Origin: Chara braunii
Lineage: Eukaryota; Streptophyta; Charophyceae; Charales; Characeae
Direction: 5' to 3'
DNA length: 23,862 nt
NCBI GenBank assembly: GCA_003427395.1
Contig: BFEA01000086.1
Coordinates: forward strand, 1,593,061 to 1,616,922
Shown here: positions 8,440 to 18,065 of the stretch, one piece after another
Layout: every line of letters begins with the position of its first letter
Position numbering within the stretch: position 1 is the first letter of the stretch
The notes under the pieces: generated by a model
Seen by the model: the letters and a program-made list of their open reading frames with translations, nothing else
Told to the model about the DNA's origin: nothing
The model's database searches: none
Translations under genes and position numbers: made by a program

Positions 8440-9190
8440 CTAGTCCCTAGTGGATGTCTTTACACTTGATCACGGTTCAGACAGTCAATGGGTCTACGAG
8501 GGCACCACCCTAGACGCAGTTCCATAGGCGTTCTTAATGTAGATAGGTGCACAAAGTTATTATAGGCACTTGCAAGTTGCAACCTTTGGCAAATGTTCAT
8601 CCTAGTCAATCTGATCTGGCCGGATGTACATGCATAGCACTTGCTGCAACAGCTTATTTATATGATCAGTCTATCCATTCATCTGAGGGTGTCTACCTGA
8701 AGACATAGTCAGTTTGGACCCATAAATCTTCATTAGTTGCGGTCACTGCTAACCTATGAACCGCGTATCCCTGTCACTTACAATAGTCAAGGGATGCCCA
8801 AAATCTTTCACTCAATCATTAAAAAATTCCCTAATCACCAAATCAACTCTTGCTTCTTCAGGGACTCCAGGAAGTGGAAAAAAAACAACAAAATTATTAA
8901 ATTTGTCTACCACAACCATAACCTGATTCTTATCATTCCTGCTTCTTACTTTAGTGTCCATAAAGTTTATAGACATGGAATCCTCGGGTCCCAATGGAAT
9001 AGGTAGCGGTCTAAGTAATCCAAGGGGAGGTTGTGTGGAATTATTGTTCCTCTGGCATACATGACAGCCTTGCACATAGGAAATGCAGCCATGCTTCATT
9101 CCCGACTACATGTAGGAGTGTAGGAGGTTAGCATAAGTCTTCCTCCATCCGAAGTGCCCCTCCGTATCGTGATTTTCCCCAAGTATCATG
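8440..9190 (-). pseudogene. Gypsy integrase core, catalytic residues altered
   Basis: Integrase joins the cDNA ends to target DNA. The zinc-binding part is visible as H-x4-H in NHDTEGHFG and CHVCQ (9055-9170). In the core, the first catalytic Asp, normally in a S-M-D-F context, is Asn: codon 8965-8967 reads N in SINF. The second Asp is kept in IVSDRDTRF (codon 8773-8775). At the third site the HPQ-x2-G box is followed by a stop, and the glutamate is replaced by Asp (8665-8667). Frame changes and stops occur near 8812 and downstream. By sequence alone it cannot be active. Confidence 0.88.
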
Positions 9191-9409
9191 CTACGAATTT
9201 CCGCACAGTTCGGAACGCATAATCGATCATGAACATTTGTTTTTTCGAACAGCAGTCCCTACGTCACCCTATAGCCCGGGACTTCATGCGGTGGTGTCTG
9301 TACCTTACCAATCAATTGACTATAGAATGGATCATTGATATAAGAAAACTTGATTTTCTCTTGTAGCTCAATGATTGCATCTAAATATGTCACAATAGCA
9401 TCGAAAAAG

Positions 9410-9804
9410 TCAGCTCTTCTACTTAGTGCATCGGCGACAACATTGTGTTTTTCCTTTACTGCCTTCATTTCAAAGTCATACTGATCGATCTCCCCATCCC
9501 ACCTAGTCAGTTTAGGTGTCATCCGAGCCTGGGTTTTTAGCCAGCGAAGTATTTCATGATCTGAATAAACTTTAAAATGTCGTCGTAGCGAATAATGTTG
9601 TTAGTGATTCAACGCTTCCCATCGAGCGAACAACTCTCTCTCATAGGTAGAAGTGGCGACCTTTTCGCTAGGCAGTCTACATGACATAAACTCTATAGAC
9701 TTGCACCCATTCCCATCGTTTTGCTGGAGTATAGCACCAATCTCGTATTGACTGGCGTCAGTGGTTACGACAAAAGGCAGAGATGGGTTTGCAGTTTTCA
9801 ACAT
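9410..9804 (-). pseudogene. Gypsy RNase H, one in-frame stop
   Basis: RNase H removes template RNA during cDNA synthesis. Two consecutive stretches share one frame, 9804-9604 and 9600-9410, split by a single TAA at 9601-9603 where the family has a Trp after L-N-H. All four catalytic acids are visible in order: TDASQYEIGA, STYERELFA, YSDHEILRWL and NVVADALSRR. It is therefore the best-preserved domain of the element. After it, a linker in the same frame runs to 9259, toward the integrase zinc region. Confidence 0.88.
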
Positions 9805-9989
9805 CGGGAAGTTAATCAGACATTTTTTCAGACGTTTGAAGGACGCAGTACAATCCTAATCTCATTTTCATATAGTTTCTTTCTTTAACAATCTGCGGAA
9901 TAGGGCAGCGATTACCATAAAGTTTCGAACAAACATGCAGTAATCGTTGGCCAGACCAGGAAACGAGTGCAGTTCCGTCAACATGCGCG

Positions 9990-10343
9990 GGTTAGGTCAA
10001 TCCTAATGGTTGCACTCTTAGTGTCTTCCAATTTGATCCCATCACCATCTACCATATGTTTTAAGTGAAGGACCTGACATTTTGCCCACTCACACTTCTT
10101 TGGGTTAATCTAAAATTTCGCCTCTCGGTGAGGAACTTGCTTTCGCAGTTCATCAAGCTCTTTTGGAGACATCTTATAGATAGGGCCCTTGGGAATCCAA
10201 CTACCGGGTTCTAACTCTATTAGGTGCTTGGTTTCTCTCTCAACCACTCCACTTGAGGCCTCTCCCACATCTGCGAACTCATCAAGCAATTTTTGTACAT
10301 TGGGGGGAATGGGCATTGGGTTCTTCCTCTTTCTTACTTTCAC
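9990..10343 (-). pseudogene. Gypsy reverse transcriptase with deleted catalytic core
   Basis: The first 69 codons from 10343 match the N-terminal entry of Ty3/Gypsy RT: VQKLLDEFADV, a HxIELEPGS box and KMSPKELDELRKQ. At codon 70 (about 10136) the sequence jumps to HREAKF, a stop, then NPKKCEWAKCQVLHL, which in the family lies after the Y-x-D-D box. The palm with its three aspartates is absent, so roughly 110-130 residues are missing at one junction. Past 9990 the frame is lost until the RNase H. The deletion is seen directly; its size is estimated from the family. Confidence 0.88.
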
Positions 10344-10842
10344 TCACCAGGCGCACATATACAACAAACACTTGGTTGGTGAGGTCATTCTTAACCATAT
10401 GCCGGGCGAACACGGGGTCACTCATGCAGGAGAGGGATAGGCTATTTTCTACGCCAGATGCATGATATAGCCGGATTTTCTTCTTTTCACCTGCTGGGCT
10501 AGGCAAACAACACTCATGCTCACCCAGGTTCACATCTACATCGACGGCCTCACTGCATTCAGTTCCTAGTAGCATGTCAAAAGGGAGAGTCTCCTCCACT
10601 AAGAGTATCAGGGAGTGCAGAACACGTTCCGTCTTAACCTCTGCCTCCAACCAGAAGTATCCCCTAACCCCTTCAACATAGCTATCTACTATCATATCTC
10701 TATTATCCGCTAGCTCCCTTACAACGGGCTGGTCTAATGTTTGGACTTTCAGCCTTAAGTGCATCTTCTGCAGCCCTTTCTTGCTAATATAATTGTGATT
10801 TGATATACTATCTATTAACACGTTCACCCTTACTTTACTCAC
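10282..10842 (-). pseudogene. Gypsy aspartic protease region, active site altered
   Basis: This 186-codon ORF is the retropepsin part of the polyprotein and its linker. The N-terminal VNVLIDSISNHNYIS matches the LIDSGATHNFI active-site loop of Gypsy proteases, with the Asp at codon 10810-10812; the glycine of D-S-G is Ile here. A FDMLLGTE segment near residues 88-95 matches the second conserved loop (I-L-G-x-x-W/D). The tail leads into a charged linker and overlaps the RT frame start at 10343, a +/-1 shift away. The Gly loss would be expected to abolish or reduce activity (inference). Confidence 0.82.
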
Positions 10843-10863
10843 TTCTCCGTCTGCAATTAAGAA

Positions 10864-11123
10864 CTACCCTTTCTTTTTCTTCATTTCGGCCCAAGCGGGG
10901 CGACGAGCGATCAGTTCATCACCTATGCTTGCGAGGGAAGCACCTAGAGAAGTTCTAGCACAAGCAACCTCTGGGTAGCTAACTAGGTGGGGGCCATTTG
11001 TCGTCTCAGTCTCTGCCACTGGGACGTCTGAATAGGAGGATGACAATCTGCTTGCATCCAGAGTCTCTGTAGAGGCAACTGCTATCTTTTCTGGTTGTCC
11101 CCTTTCAAGTACCGGTATTCGAG
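10864..11123 (-). pseudogene. Gag-protease linker region, degraded
   Basis: Between the knuckle and the protease. A 60-codon ORF (11046-10864) is Ser/Ala/Glu-rich with no motif; this position in the family holds a poorly conserved linker. There is nothing else to support here. Confidence 0.5.
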
Positions 11124-11165
11124 ACAGAAGGGAACAATTTGGTCGGGGTCACCACATTTGAAACA
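11124..11165 (-). pseudogene. Gag CCHC zinc knuckle, His changed to Gln
   Basis: The minus strand reads CFKCGDPDQIVPFC, the retroviral knuckle C-x2-C-x4-H-x4-C with Gln in place of His at position 9. A TAG stop lies immediately before the first Cys. The knuckle normally binds element RNA for packaging. Confidence 0.85.
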
Positions 11166-12760
11166 CTAGCCTAAATTTAATGCTTTACGTTCATCCCAAG
11201 TTTTGTCGTCAATCCCCATTTGTTCTCAAGGTTTGCCTACAACGATCCCGGGATGAGGCGGATATGTCTGTCAGTTATTGTATCCTCTTCCTCTACCCCC
11301 TGTAGAGTTGGAACCTCTTCCGCCTTGTGAGGGACCATTGCCCCTACCTCCCACATAATAGCTACCTTCGCCAATACCTCTCTGGGCGGCGGGTCCTCTT
11401 CCTCTACTATGACCGCGACCTCCTCTTCCTCTTCCACATCCTCTTCCTCCTTGTCGCCCTCCCTCGCGGGCTGCAACAACCGCATAGTCCCCTCCCTGGG
11501 CTAAGTGACTATTGGTTTCTTCTTCTAGACCGTAATCTATCTGGTCATAGGTAAGAGATTCTACCCCTCCTTCGAAGGTGACCAAAAAGGTTATCTTTCC
11601 CAGCTATATTTTATGAGATCGTATGATTTTTCCATTTCTTTCATGCCTGGAGATCCTTCCAATAGTGGCAGTATTGGGCTTCTTGCAGAAAGCCAGCGTG
11701 ATCAACTACGATCTTGCTGAATTTTTCATAGGTCATGTCTTTTTCTTTAGTCCGGGGATAAAGTTGGGTTCTCAACGGATCTGGGAGTGCTCTGGCAAAA
11801 TTGTTTTGAATCTTCGTAGGTGTTAGTCCATGGTCCGGACACTGCAAGAGTTCATCCATAGTGGCTTTAAGTGCTGACGCACTCTTCCACCTACGATCAC
11901 CAATGTTGAAGATCAAGGACTCCGTCCTATGGGTCAGATTCTTATCTTCAAACCTTTCTCTAAGGGCCCTAAGGAAATCCTCGATCCATGTCTGTTGTGA
12001 GTATAGGATCATGGTTGTGCATCAACTCTCCTTCATCATGGAGATGGCAAAACTCATCGCATCACCCGCTAGGCACGAGCTAGCCATCAGCACGAGGTCC
12101 CAATATGGAATCTTTTGCGCGTACAAGTAAGTGTCCGTCGCAGCTTCCCAATGGATTTTTTTTTTTTTTCCCTTCCTCATATAGATCCAAGGCAACTTCA
12201 CCTTCATCTTTTGCCTAGACTCCTCTGGTTCACCATCCTTCTCCTTCTTGGGACCCTTTCCTTTCTTTTGTCCCCATCATCACCATCATCTCCTCCATCA
12301 CCTCCCCCGCCCCCAATCTTAAACTTCCTTACTACGGCAGGGTCGGTCAACCTTTTGGTGAGGGTTTCATCTAATTGGTCAACGTACTCAAAGATGCGAA
12401 GGTCAATCTGTTCAAAGGCACTGCACAGGAAGTTGTTCCAGACGCCTTGAAATTCCCTTTGGTGCAACTCCATTCGGTTAACGGTTCAGTGGAGTGCAAC
12501 AAGTTCGTTGTTAGTGTGGAGGATAATATTAGTTAGGAGGGAGAGTCTCTCATCTGTGGCAGTCTGTTTCCCTTTCTATTCCTGTAGCAGTTTCTGCAAC
12601 CTCTCCCCTTCCTCTTTAAATTTGTCCTTTTCTTCTGATTATACTCTTGTTTTTTTGTCGCCACCATCTTATTATTCAGTTTTGATTTCTTCTCCTCCAA
12701 CAACAAATTCTTCTCCGCCTCATCCGTCGTTGAAGTCAACTTTATTGTAAAAATATTCTT
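11166..12760 (-). pseudogene. Gypsy gag, broken into several frames
   Basis: Gag forms the virus-like particle. From N to C on the minus strand: a Lys/Glu-rich, coiled-coil-like stretch (12739-12533); an acidic/glycine patch GGGGGDGGDDGDDGD (near 12300); and a segment interrupted by a T14 run (12150s). The gag core follows at 12012-11641, with TWIEDFLRALRERFED, then LTPTKIQNNFARALP and a KFSKIVVDHAGFL end. Last is an Arg-Gly-rich RNA-binding tract at 11585-11271. Breaks include a stop near 12020 and frame changes near 12207 and 11590. The start codon is not resolved. Confidence 0.83.
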
Positions 12761-13729
12761 CTTCTCCTCCGTCTCTTCTGGGAACGCCGTCTGGCGTCTG
12801 GTAACCGAACTGCTCCATCCATTTCAGCGCCTCTTGTTGTTATATACGGATCTCGGCCTTTTCTTTCGGCGGCTGGGTTCTCCTCCTTTCTAGTCCGTCT
12901 CCCTCATCTTGAAGTTTTTTTTTTTTTCTTCAGTTCTTCCAATATGTTACTCTACTTCTCCTTCATCTCCTTCTCCATCTTTTATTTTTCTTCCAACAAC
13001 TTCTTCTTCACTTTCCCCTCTTTTCCTCTTTTTCTTTTTTCTTTTCTGACAGGTGGTGGTCTATCTCCACCTCTTCCTCAATTGTGTGTGCTTGTGTTGA
13101 TTTTCCAGACCTTAGGACTGCATGAGAGAAGACGGTGTTCTAGAACCCAAGAGGAAAGATAAAGGGAAGAAGTGGTCCCCATAGTACTGACAAGGACAAA
13201 AGTGTGAACGTAAGATAATAATCCATTATGATTAAAGACACAGGTAATTTCCCTCCACCTTCTCACCACGTAGACCTACCCCTACTCTTGACTTCTAACT
13301 TCCGAGTGGGTCAGACTGTTGGTGGTGACCGAATACCTTCTCAAAGCTATATGGATATAGATCTTCCTTTTCTTTCCCGAACAGGCGGACTGGTTGCTAG
13401 ACTCAAGGCAGACAATCTCGGACCAGCCCAGCAGCAGCGACACCACAGTGAGGGAGGTACGAAACACCAAAACAACTCAGCAAGCAATACAGGTATTATG
13501 GGGGAATGCACTTCACTTTAGTGACCGTTCCTTTGATGAAGCTCCACGGTCGCTCCAACGCTCCAACACAGCAGCAGGTACGTAATCACAACTCAACAGG
13601 TCACCTCTTCTTCAGCCTACCTCTTCCCCCCTTTCGTCTAGCTTCTCCCCACTCAACTCTCTCTCTTAACACCCCTTCTGGTCGGCCTTAATCTTTGCCA
13701 GCGTTGTCCGGTGGATGCAGCGAGTTACT
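12761..13729 (-). other. Element 5' leader between PBS and gag
   Basis: About 970 bp lies between the primer binding site and recognisable gag. The first part is T/C-rich on the + strand (12850-13080), with runs of ctt and ttc; the rest is unremarkable. ORFs here are short and unsupported. Confidence 0.5.
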
Positions 13730-13741
13730 GCTCCGATACCA
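13730..13741 (-). other. Primer binding site, initiator-Met tRNA
   Basis: Minus strand TGGTATCGGAGC, 11 of 12 identical to the plant initiator-methionine tRNA primer site TGGTATCAGAGC. It lies 3 bases inside the 5' LTR end (GTAGCA), exactly where cDNA priming is expected, and fixes the element's direction as minus. Confidence 0.92.
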
Positions 13742-14173
13742 CTTTGCTACGAGCATCTTAGTTTAACACCAGTGAGCGCACACAATCACACCACATGCAT
13801 GTATGAGATCACACGAAGTTCACACTGGAGGCCAAAGAGATGAAGACCAGGTAACGCAACTTTAAAATTCAAAAAAACTATCATATAAACAATTAAGAGT
13901 TTCGGCCACAGGCGCTCAACGGCGCAAACCCATGTATCCAGAGTCTCCACTCAGGTATGTATCTCCCTCAGAACTCTCTCTCTTCTTCCTCCCTTGGTCT
14001 TCTCTCTGTCTTCTACCTCCTTGTATCTCCCTATCTGCATGCACTCACACTCCCTCTATCATTCGAGGACCAACTCTAAATACACTAACTGATATGCCTA
14101 TTAACCCTTTGAAGTTTACTACTAACTACTACCACTCTGCATTGGCGCAACTATGACTGCTGTCTCCTTGCCA

Positions 14174-14176
<3 letters not shown>

Positions 14177-14229
<53 letters not shown>
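14177..14229. repeat. (CT)26 microsatellite inside the 5' LTR
   Basis: A pure CT run of 53 bp. The sister LTR has only a short interrupted CT/CC tract at the same place (about 6858-6890), so the run expanded after insertion. Confidence 0.95.
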
Positions 14230-14232
<3 letters not shown>

Positions 14233-14342
14233 GCAACACTCTGGCTTCAGCGCTCTGCCCCTCACAATAGCGCTTCAGTGCACCAGCACTTCCACACTTC
14301 ATGTGAACGAGTTATCTGTCGAATGAGGAGGCTGGCCGATTC

Positions 14343-14349
14343 TTATATA
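14343..14349 (-). promoter_or_regulatory. LTR TATA box (5' LTR)
   Basis: Minus strand TATATAA, identical in the sister LTR at 7001-7007. This is the likely promoter for element RNA, with a start expected about 25-30 bases downstream (near 14315). Confidence 0.6.
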
Positions 14350-14818
14350 GTCTTGGACCGCACTTCAACTCGTGCCAGCCTCTGCTTCTTAGGGCTTGAC
14401 CGGGTTCCAGTACCACATCCCCACGGCCTGCCTGCTTTCGAATATCAAGGTCTGGAACCTTTCCAAATTTCCATTGGTCTGCTGCTGCTTGGGCCTTTGA
14501 GTCATGACTTTTCGATTTTGGCATATGGTTTTGACTGTGGACTTTGTCTCCTGCCTCTAGGACATGACTCTTGCCTGTGGAATTGCCCTTTTACTCGTGG
14601 GATGTGACTGGGTGACTCTTCAATATGACTTTTCATTATAAGACGTGATTTTTGCACCTAAGATGTGACTGTTTGTCGGGTGTCTGTTGGACTTGACTGC
14701 TAACAGTGCTAAGGTACCCGACTGTGACTTTTCTGAAATTGACTGACTCGGCCATTCTTGGCCAGGACCTTTGACCCTCAAACTCGAATTTAGGGTGTGA
14801 ACCGTGGAAGGTTTTTCA

Positions 14819-15139
14819 AGGAGGAAAGAGATTTGGGAAGTCAATGAGTGGGCGCATTGGAATTGCGGGATCCACCGTAGTCCAACTTCAAAAAACAGTT
14901 CATAGTTTCTACATAGCTCTTCATCATCCCTTCCCATAGCACCATCGCATAAGATTGTTCCCGTTTTTTTCCCCTGGTTTTCTCCAAGCCAGCCGCAGGT
15001 AAACTTTTAAATATGTTTTCGAGAATAAAAAATGTATTTTTTTCTTTTGCCTATTTCCATTTAATAGAAATCTCAGTTTCGATATGTTGTTTGATTGTAT
15101 CAGTAAATTCAGTTTTATCTAGTCTAGTTTCTTCCATTT
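14819..15139. other. Right flank of the retrotransposon, no gene
   Basis: The sequence just beyond the LTR begins aggaggaaag. No domain or repeat is recognised, and ORFs are short. Confidence 0.45.
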
Positions 15140-16113
15140 GATAGGTACATCGCTTCAGCCAGATGACCCATATCACCGCTTTTCTTTCATTGGCAATGGT
15201 AAAAAAATCTTGTGTGAATTCCCCATAGGGTTCAGACACCCACGAGTCAAGAAGAATTGCCTTCCAACATTAGAGTCACTGAATCCCTGATCCCATTCGA
15301 CTCTAGATATGATCCCACCATCTCCACATGTAGATAGACCTAGGGCACAACATAAATATATGTTATATGGTTTCAAGAATCAATCTGCTTGGGAAAACTG
15401 ATTTGTAAAATTTATACCACTTAAAAGAATTTTCGCTTTGCTCTAGGTAAGGCCGATCTATCAACCAATCATTCGTGGCCAAGCAACGGTGTCCAATTTG
15501 TCATTGGAATGTGACCACTTTTGCGGGTTTGGATTTCATCATGTTGAACCACTTGATTGGTCTCAATGGATGCCTACTGAGATTGAGATGTTTCATCCAT
15601 CTAAAGGAGATTTTATCTCTGAGGTTGACCCTCCCTTGCAACATACAATCGATAGATTTCACTGTTAAAGTATGGAGGTCGCTTCTCAATGTTGTTTTGA
15701 AATTTTTACCCCTCTCGGGTAAACTACACCTCTAATTGGTGGGTCTAGGGGAAGTTCAACAATAGACGTGTTTGGACGAAACATTATCCATTTGTCCCTT
15801 CCTTTTCATGCTCTGATCCTGAAAATTTGGTCGCCTTGTACCCATCTAACCATGTCTTGACTATTAGGGAAAATGATGTTGTCCTGGGTCCTGGTCAATC
15901 TTAAAAACAGACAAAAGAATATCCCCATTAGGAAATTTATCCATGAGGATGATTTTTTATTGCCACTCAATCATTTCGTTCCGGTTTTGGTCCTTTGCAC
16001 AGGATTCGGACCTATTCTAAAAGGACCAAATCAATTATTTTATCTAGGGCTTTCGTCAGATAATGGCAATAGGGAAGATTATCTTGCAAAAATGATGGGT
16101 CTATCCAATCATT
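15140..16113 (+). pseudogene. Weak coding-like relic, unrecognised
   Basis: I do not recognise a family. Several + frames in succession read like diverged protein with few stops: LQPDDPYHRFSFIGNGKK (about 15150-15205), HKYMLYGFKNQSAW (about 15352-15394), then DWSQWMPTEIEMFHP (about 15558-15602). Next is VWTKHYPFVPSFSCSDPENL (about 15769-15828), and finally the tail of the 80-codon ORF ending at 16115. The frame changes at least three times. It could be an old pseudogene or mobile-element remnant, or chance open sequence in an AT-rich region. Confidence 0.25.
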
Positions 16114-16199
16114 AATCTCCTCGCCCGGTATGTCATTGATTTAAAAACCTTTTTTCAAACCCAACCTTTCCATGGTGCGTCATTGATGTGAAAACAACG

Positions 16200-16255
16200 A
16201 TTTCGTCAAAACGTACATTTTATATTTTTTTAACGAAATTGAAATTGTCATTTTT
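16200..16255 (+). repeat. Short dispersed repeat related to the insert at 6050-6112
   Basis: Starts atttcgtcaaaa and continues through an A/T-rich core with aacgaaattgaaattg. It matches the reverse complement of the LTR insert at about 80% by eye. The surrounding 16130-16540 is AT-rich with no gene. Confidence 0.65.
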
Positions 16256-16695
16256 TTATTTTCGTGATTATTTTGGTGGGTTTTTATGTTTTGAATACAC
16301 CATTTTGGGAAGGTACCCCACATTTGTTTATATTTTGTACTCATGTTGACCATAAGTTTTACATGGCTTTCTCACAAATTTTGGGAGGTATTACAATTTC
16401 ATTGGCATTATGTGAAGCTATAGGGTCTTTATGATGGGTTTTATTGTACTTTTCAATCATATCGGTTAACATTTACTATGTTTCGCAGTATAAAATCAGT
16501 GATTTTTGTTTTTTTTAATCGAAAACCGCATTAATGCCATTAAAAAGAGAGAAACATATTAAATACCATACTCAAAAACACATATGCCAGGTTTAGAAAA
16601 TGACAAAAAACTCCATGGAATTCTACAAAAGTTGGAGACAAATGATACATGTTCCTATTAAATTCAAGGACACCTAAAAAACACAAGTTTACAAC

Positions 16696-16722
16696 TCTCT
16701 CTCCCTCTCTCTCTCTCTCTAA
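16696..16722. repeat. Short CT-rich microsatellite
   Basis: Mostly ct dinucleotides with one ccc interruption; 27 bp. Confidence 0.8.
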
Positions 16723-16777
16723 AACAATGTCGACAAAAGTTTGTGACCTTGCCTTGATACATTCGTCTACACTACGA

Positions 16778-16802
16778 ATATGTGCACTCGTACGTGAGCA
16801 CA
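16778..16802. repeat. 25-bp near-palindromic direct repeat, copy 1
   Basis: atatgtgcactcgtacgtga followed by gcaca. It has a TGTGC/GCACA pair around a perfect CGTACG centre, and is identical to 16866-16890. Confidence 0.9.
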
Positions 16803-16865
16803 CAAAAGTTGAAAAATCCAACATCATTGTTAATCAACTACATTTGGCAACTGACAAAAAAAACG

Positions 16866-16890
16866 ATATGTGCACTCGTACGTGAGCACA
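16866..16890. repeat. 25-bp near-palindromic direct repeat, copy 2
   Basis: Identical to copy 1 over 25 bp, 88 bp downstream. The inner word ctcgtacgtga recurs once more near 17163-17173. Confidence 0.9.
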
Positions 16891-16928
16891 TGATATACTC
16901 TATTGACACAAACTTTACATCTGCTAAG

Positions 16929-17471
16929 CTACAACTTTTTTACAACAGAATTTACGGAAGTGCAACAGCGACGCAAGTGAACAAGGTTATTGCTCAGTCC
17001 GTTGGTTCGGCGGAGTACATTGTTCTTAATATTGAAGTTGGTAGTTAATTTATTTTTTTTGAAATTGCAGTTGACCCCCGTCGTTTCTTCCTTTTGTATG
17101 ATGAATGTTGAGATACAAACCGTGATGGCAGTTATTTGAGCGACAAATTCCAACATTGCATCTCGTACGTGAATACAATATTGTTTTACGTGTTGCTTGT
17201 ACGCTCGCACCATAAAGTCTTCTGCATCACTTCGTGATATCTTCTGTCTCTATGTCTTCGTTGCACATATTGTAAGGCCTTCATGAAATTTTACAGTAAC
17301 ACATGCAATGGTGGCGCTGCATTTCTTCGTCACCCTATCAGCCAATAGGTCGTAACTGTAAAAAACCTCCTTATATGCTGCGTTCCCGTCGTTCTTATAA
17401 TGATTCTTACGGTCGTACACCCCCATGAGGTTGTAAATCTTTCTTTTTATGCTTAGAGGATATAAATGCAT
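16929..17471 (-). pseudogene. Unrecognised coding-like piece with one in-frame stop
   Basis: No family recognised. On the minus strand one frame runs from 17471 through a single TAG (17250-17252) and on to 16929, about 180 codons. Recognisable stretches are VYDRKNHYKNDGNAAYKEVF, then SDAEDFMVRAYKQHVKQY and RDAMLEFVAQI. The part past about 17060 is AT-rich and may be non-coding. The VKQY...AMLEFV pattern resembles VKHLCNKIKGAMLRFI at 18200-18240, so the two pieces may share ancestry. Confidence 0.4.
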
Positions 17472-17488
17472 TGACGCTTCGTAATATG

Positions 17489-17715
17489 CAAAATCTCATG
17501 TCATAAGTCCGACGGCGTAACAGTGTCTCCTCAGTCGGTCTGATGTTAGTTCCGCCCATTTGATCGACGTTCATGCCTTTGCATTCATTCTGGGTCCATA
17601 CTGTACCAATAAGAAAAAAGAAAAAAAGAAAAACATAGACATTACAAGTACAGACGAAGTACGAAAATGTGACCGTGAGTTTACGAGTCATTGAGTTTGC
17701 ATGGACTTGCGTGGA
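17489..17715 (-). repeat. Tandem duplication unit C, with intron-like 3' splice site
   Basis: Related to 17716-17965. On the minus strand a T/C-rich tract (about 17613-17632) ends in tacag just before tatggaccca, a good match to a 3' splice site. The following ~120 bp encodes TVWTQNECKGMNVDQMGG and then RRRTYDMRFC. The frame then shifts before joining the piece at 17471. Confidence 0.55.
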
Positions 17716-17965
17716 AAAATCCTACGTGATAAGTCCAATCGCGTTACACTGTTTTTTTAGTCGCTCATATGCCATCTTCGTTCATTTTAGCGGCGTTCCC
17801 CAATTCGTCATTGGTGCCTGAGCATCCACTCTCGATCCATAATGTATGGGGCAAAAAAAAAAAAAAACATAAATATCACAAGTCCGTCGGATGAAGCATA
17901 GAATAAAACGCACCGCTTTTTTTCACAAGTTAAGAGGGTCACCGTAGAGTCTCGCATGCATATGT
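17716..17965 (-). repeat. Tandem duplication unit B, degraded
   Basis: Aligned with unit C by shared blocks: tatggatcgagagtggatgc against tatggacccagaatgaatgc (15 of 20), and a ggacttat block after a tgt-n-acgc word. The T-tract is also shared (T15 here), but the tacag is replaced by tacat. Stops interrupt the reading. The block around aatgacgaattggggaacg also resembles 18608-18637. Confidence 0.6.
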
Positions 17966-18065
17966 GGGTCTTTAGAGAGTGATTAGTGTGATTGCGGAAC
18001 AACAGTCAATGCGGAGACCGACGCAAGATGGACTGCAAGTTGGTACGTTTGCCACTTTCGCGTCG

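Larger units (their letters stand above)
5801..14818 (-). mobile_element. Ty3/Gypsy chromovirus LTR retrotransposon, defective
   Basis: The two LTRs match at 5801-7817 and 13745-14818. On the minus strand each begins TGAAA, and the 5' LTR ends GTAGCA. The minus-strand order is 5' LTR, initiator-Met primer binding site, gag, CCHC knuckle, protease, RT, RNase H, integrase, chromodomain, 3' LTR, which is the Ty3/Gypsy order; the chromodomain marks a chromovirus. The internal region has many frameshifts and stops, a deletion through the RT core and altered catalytic residues, so the copy cannot move by its own proteins. A 5-bp target duplication is not clear: aggag follows the right end, and aggag occurs at 5804-5808 and 5810-5814 near the left end, but the left terminus is eroded. 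Confidence 0.93.
13745..14818 (-). repeat. 5' LTR of the Gypsy element (right copy)
   Basis: Minus strand starts TGAAAAACC at 14818 and ends GTAGCA at 13745, next to the primer site. It contains a TATA box (14343-14349) and a (CT)n run (14177-14229). It shows the empty site for the TIR element nested in the other LTR, and lacks that LTR's ~63-bp and ~350-bp segments. The U3 part is about 470 bp by TATA position. Confidence 0.92.

Noticed and set aside
14277-14607. 109-codon + strand ORF also seen at 6837-7253
   Set aside because: Both lie in the LTRs, antisense to the element promoter. Similarity reflects LTR identity, not a gene.
5796-14823. 5-bp target duplication for the Gypsy element
   Set aside because: aggag follows the right LTR, but the left LTR end is eroded and candidate aggag words lie inside the aligned region, so the pair cannot be fixed.
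15475-15735. CPICHW as a zinc-finger start
   Set aside because: A single C-x2-C with no matching second pair. A neighbouring frame looks more protein-like over the same bases.
16778-17180. CRISPR-like array from the ctcgtacgtga repeats
   Set aside because: Only two full copies and one partial, with unequal spacing, in a eukaryotic repeat context.
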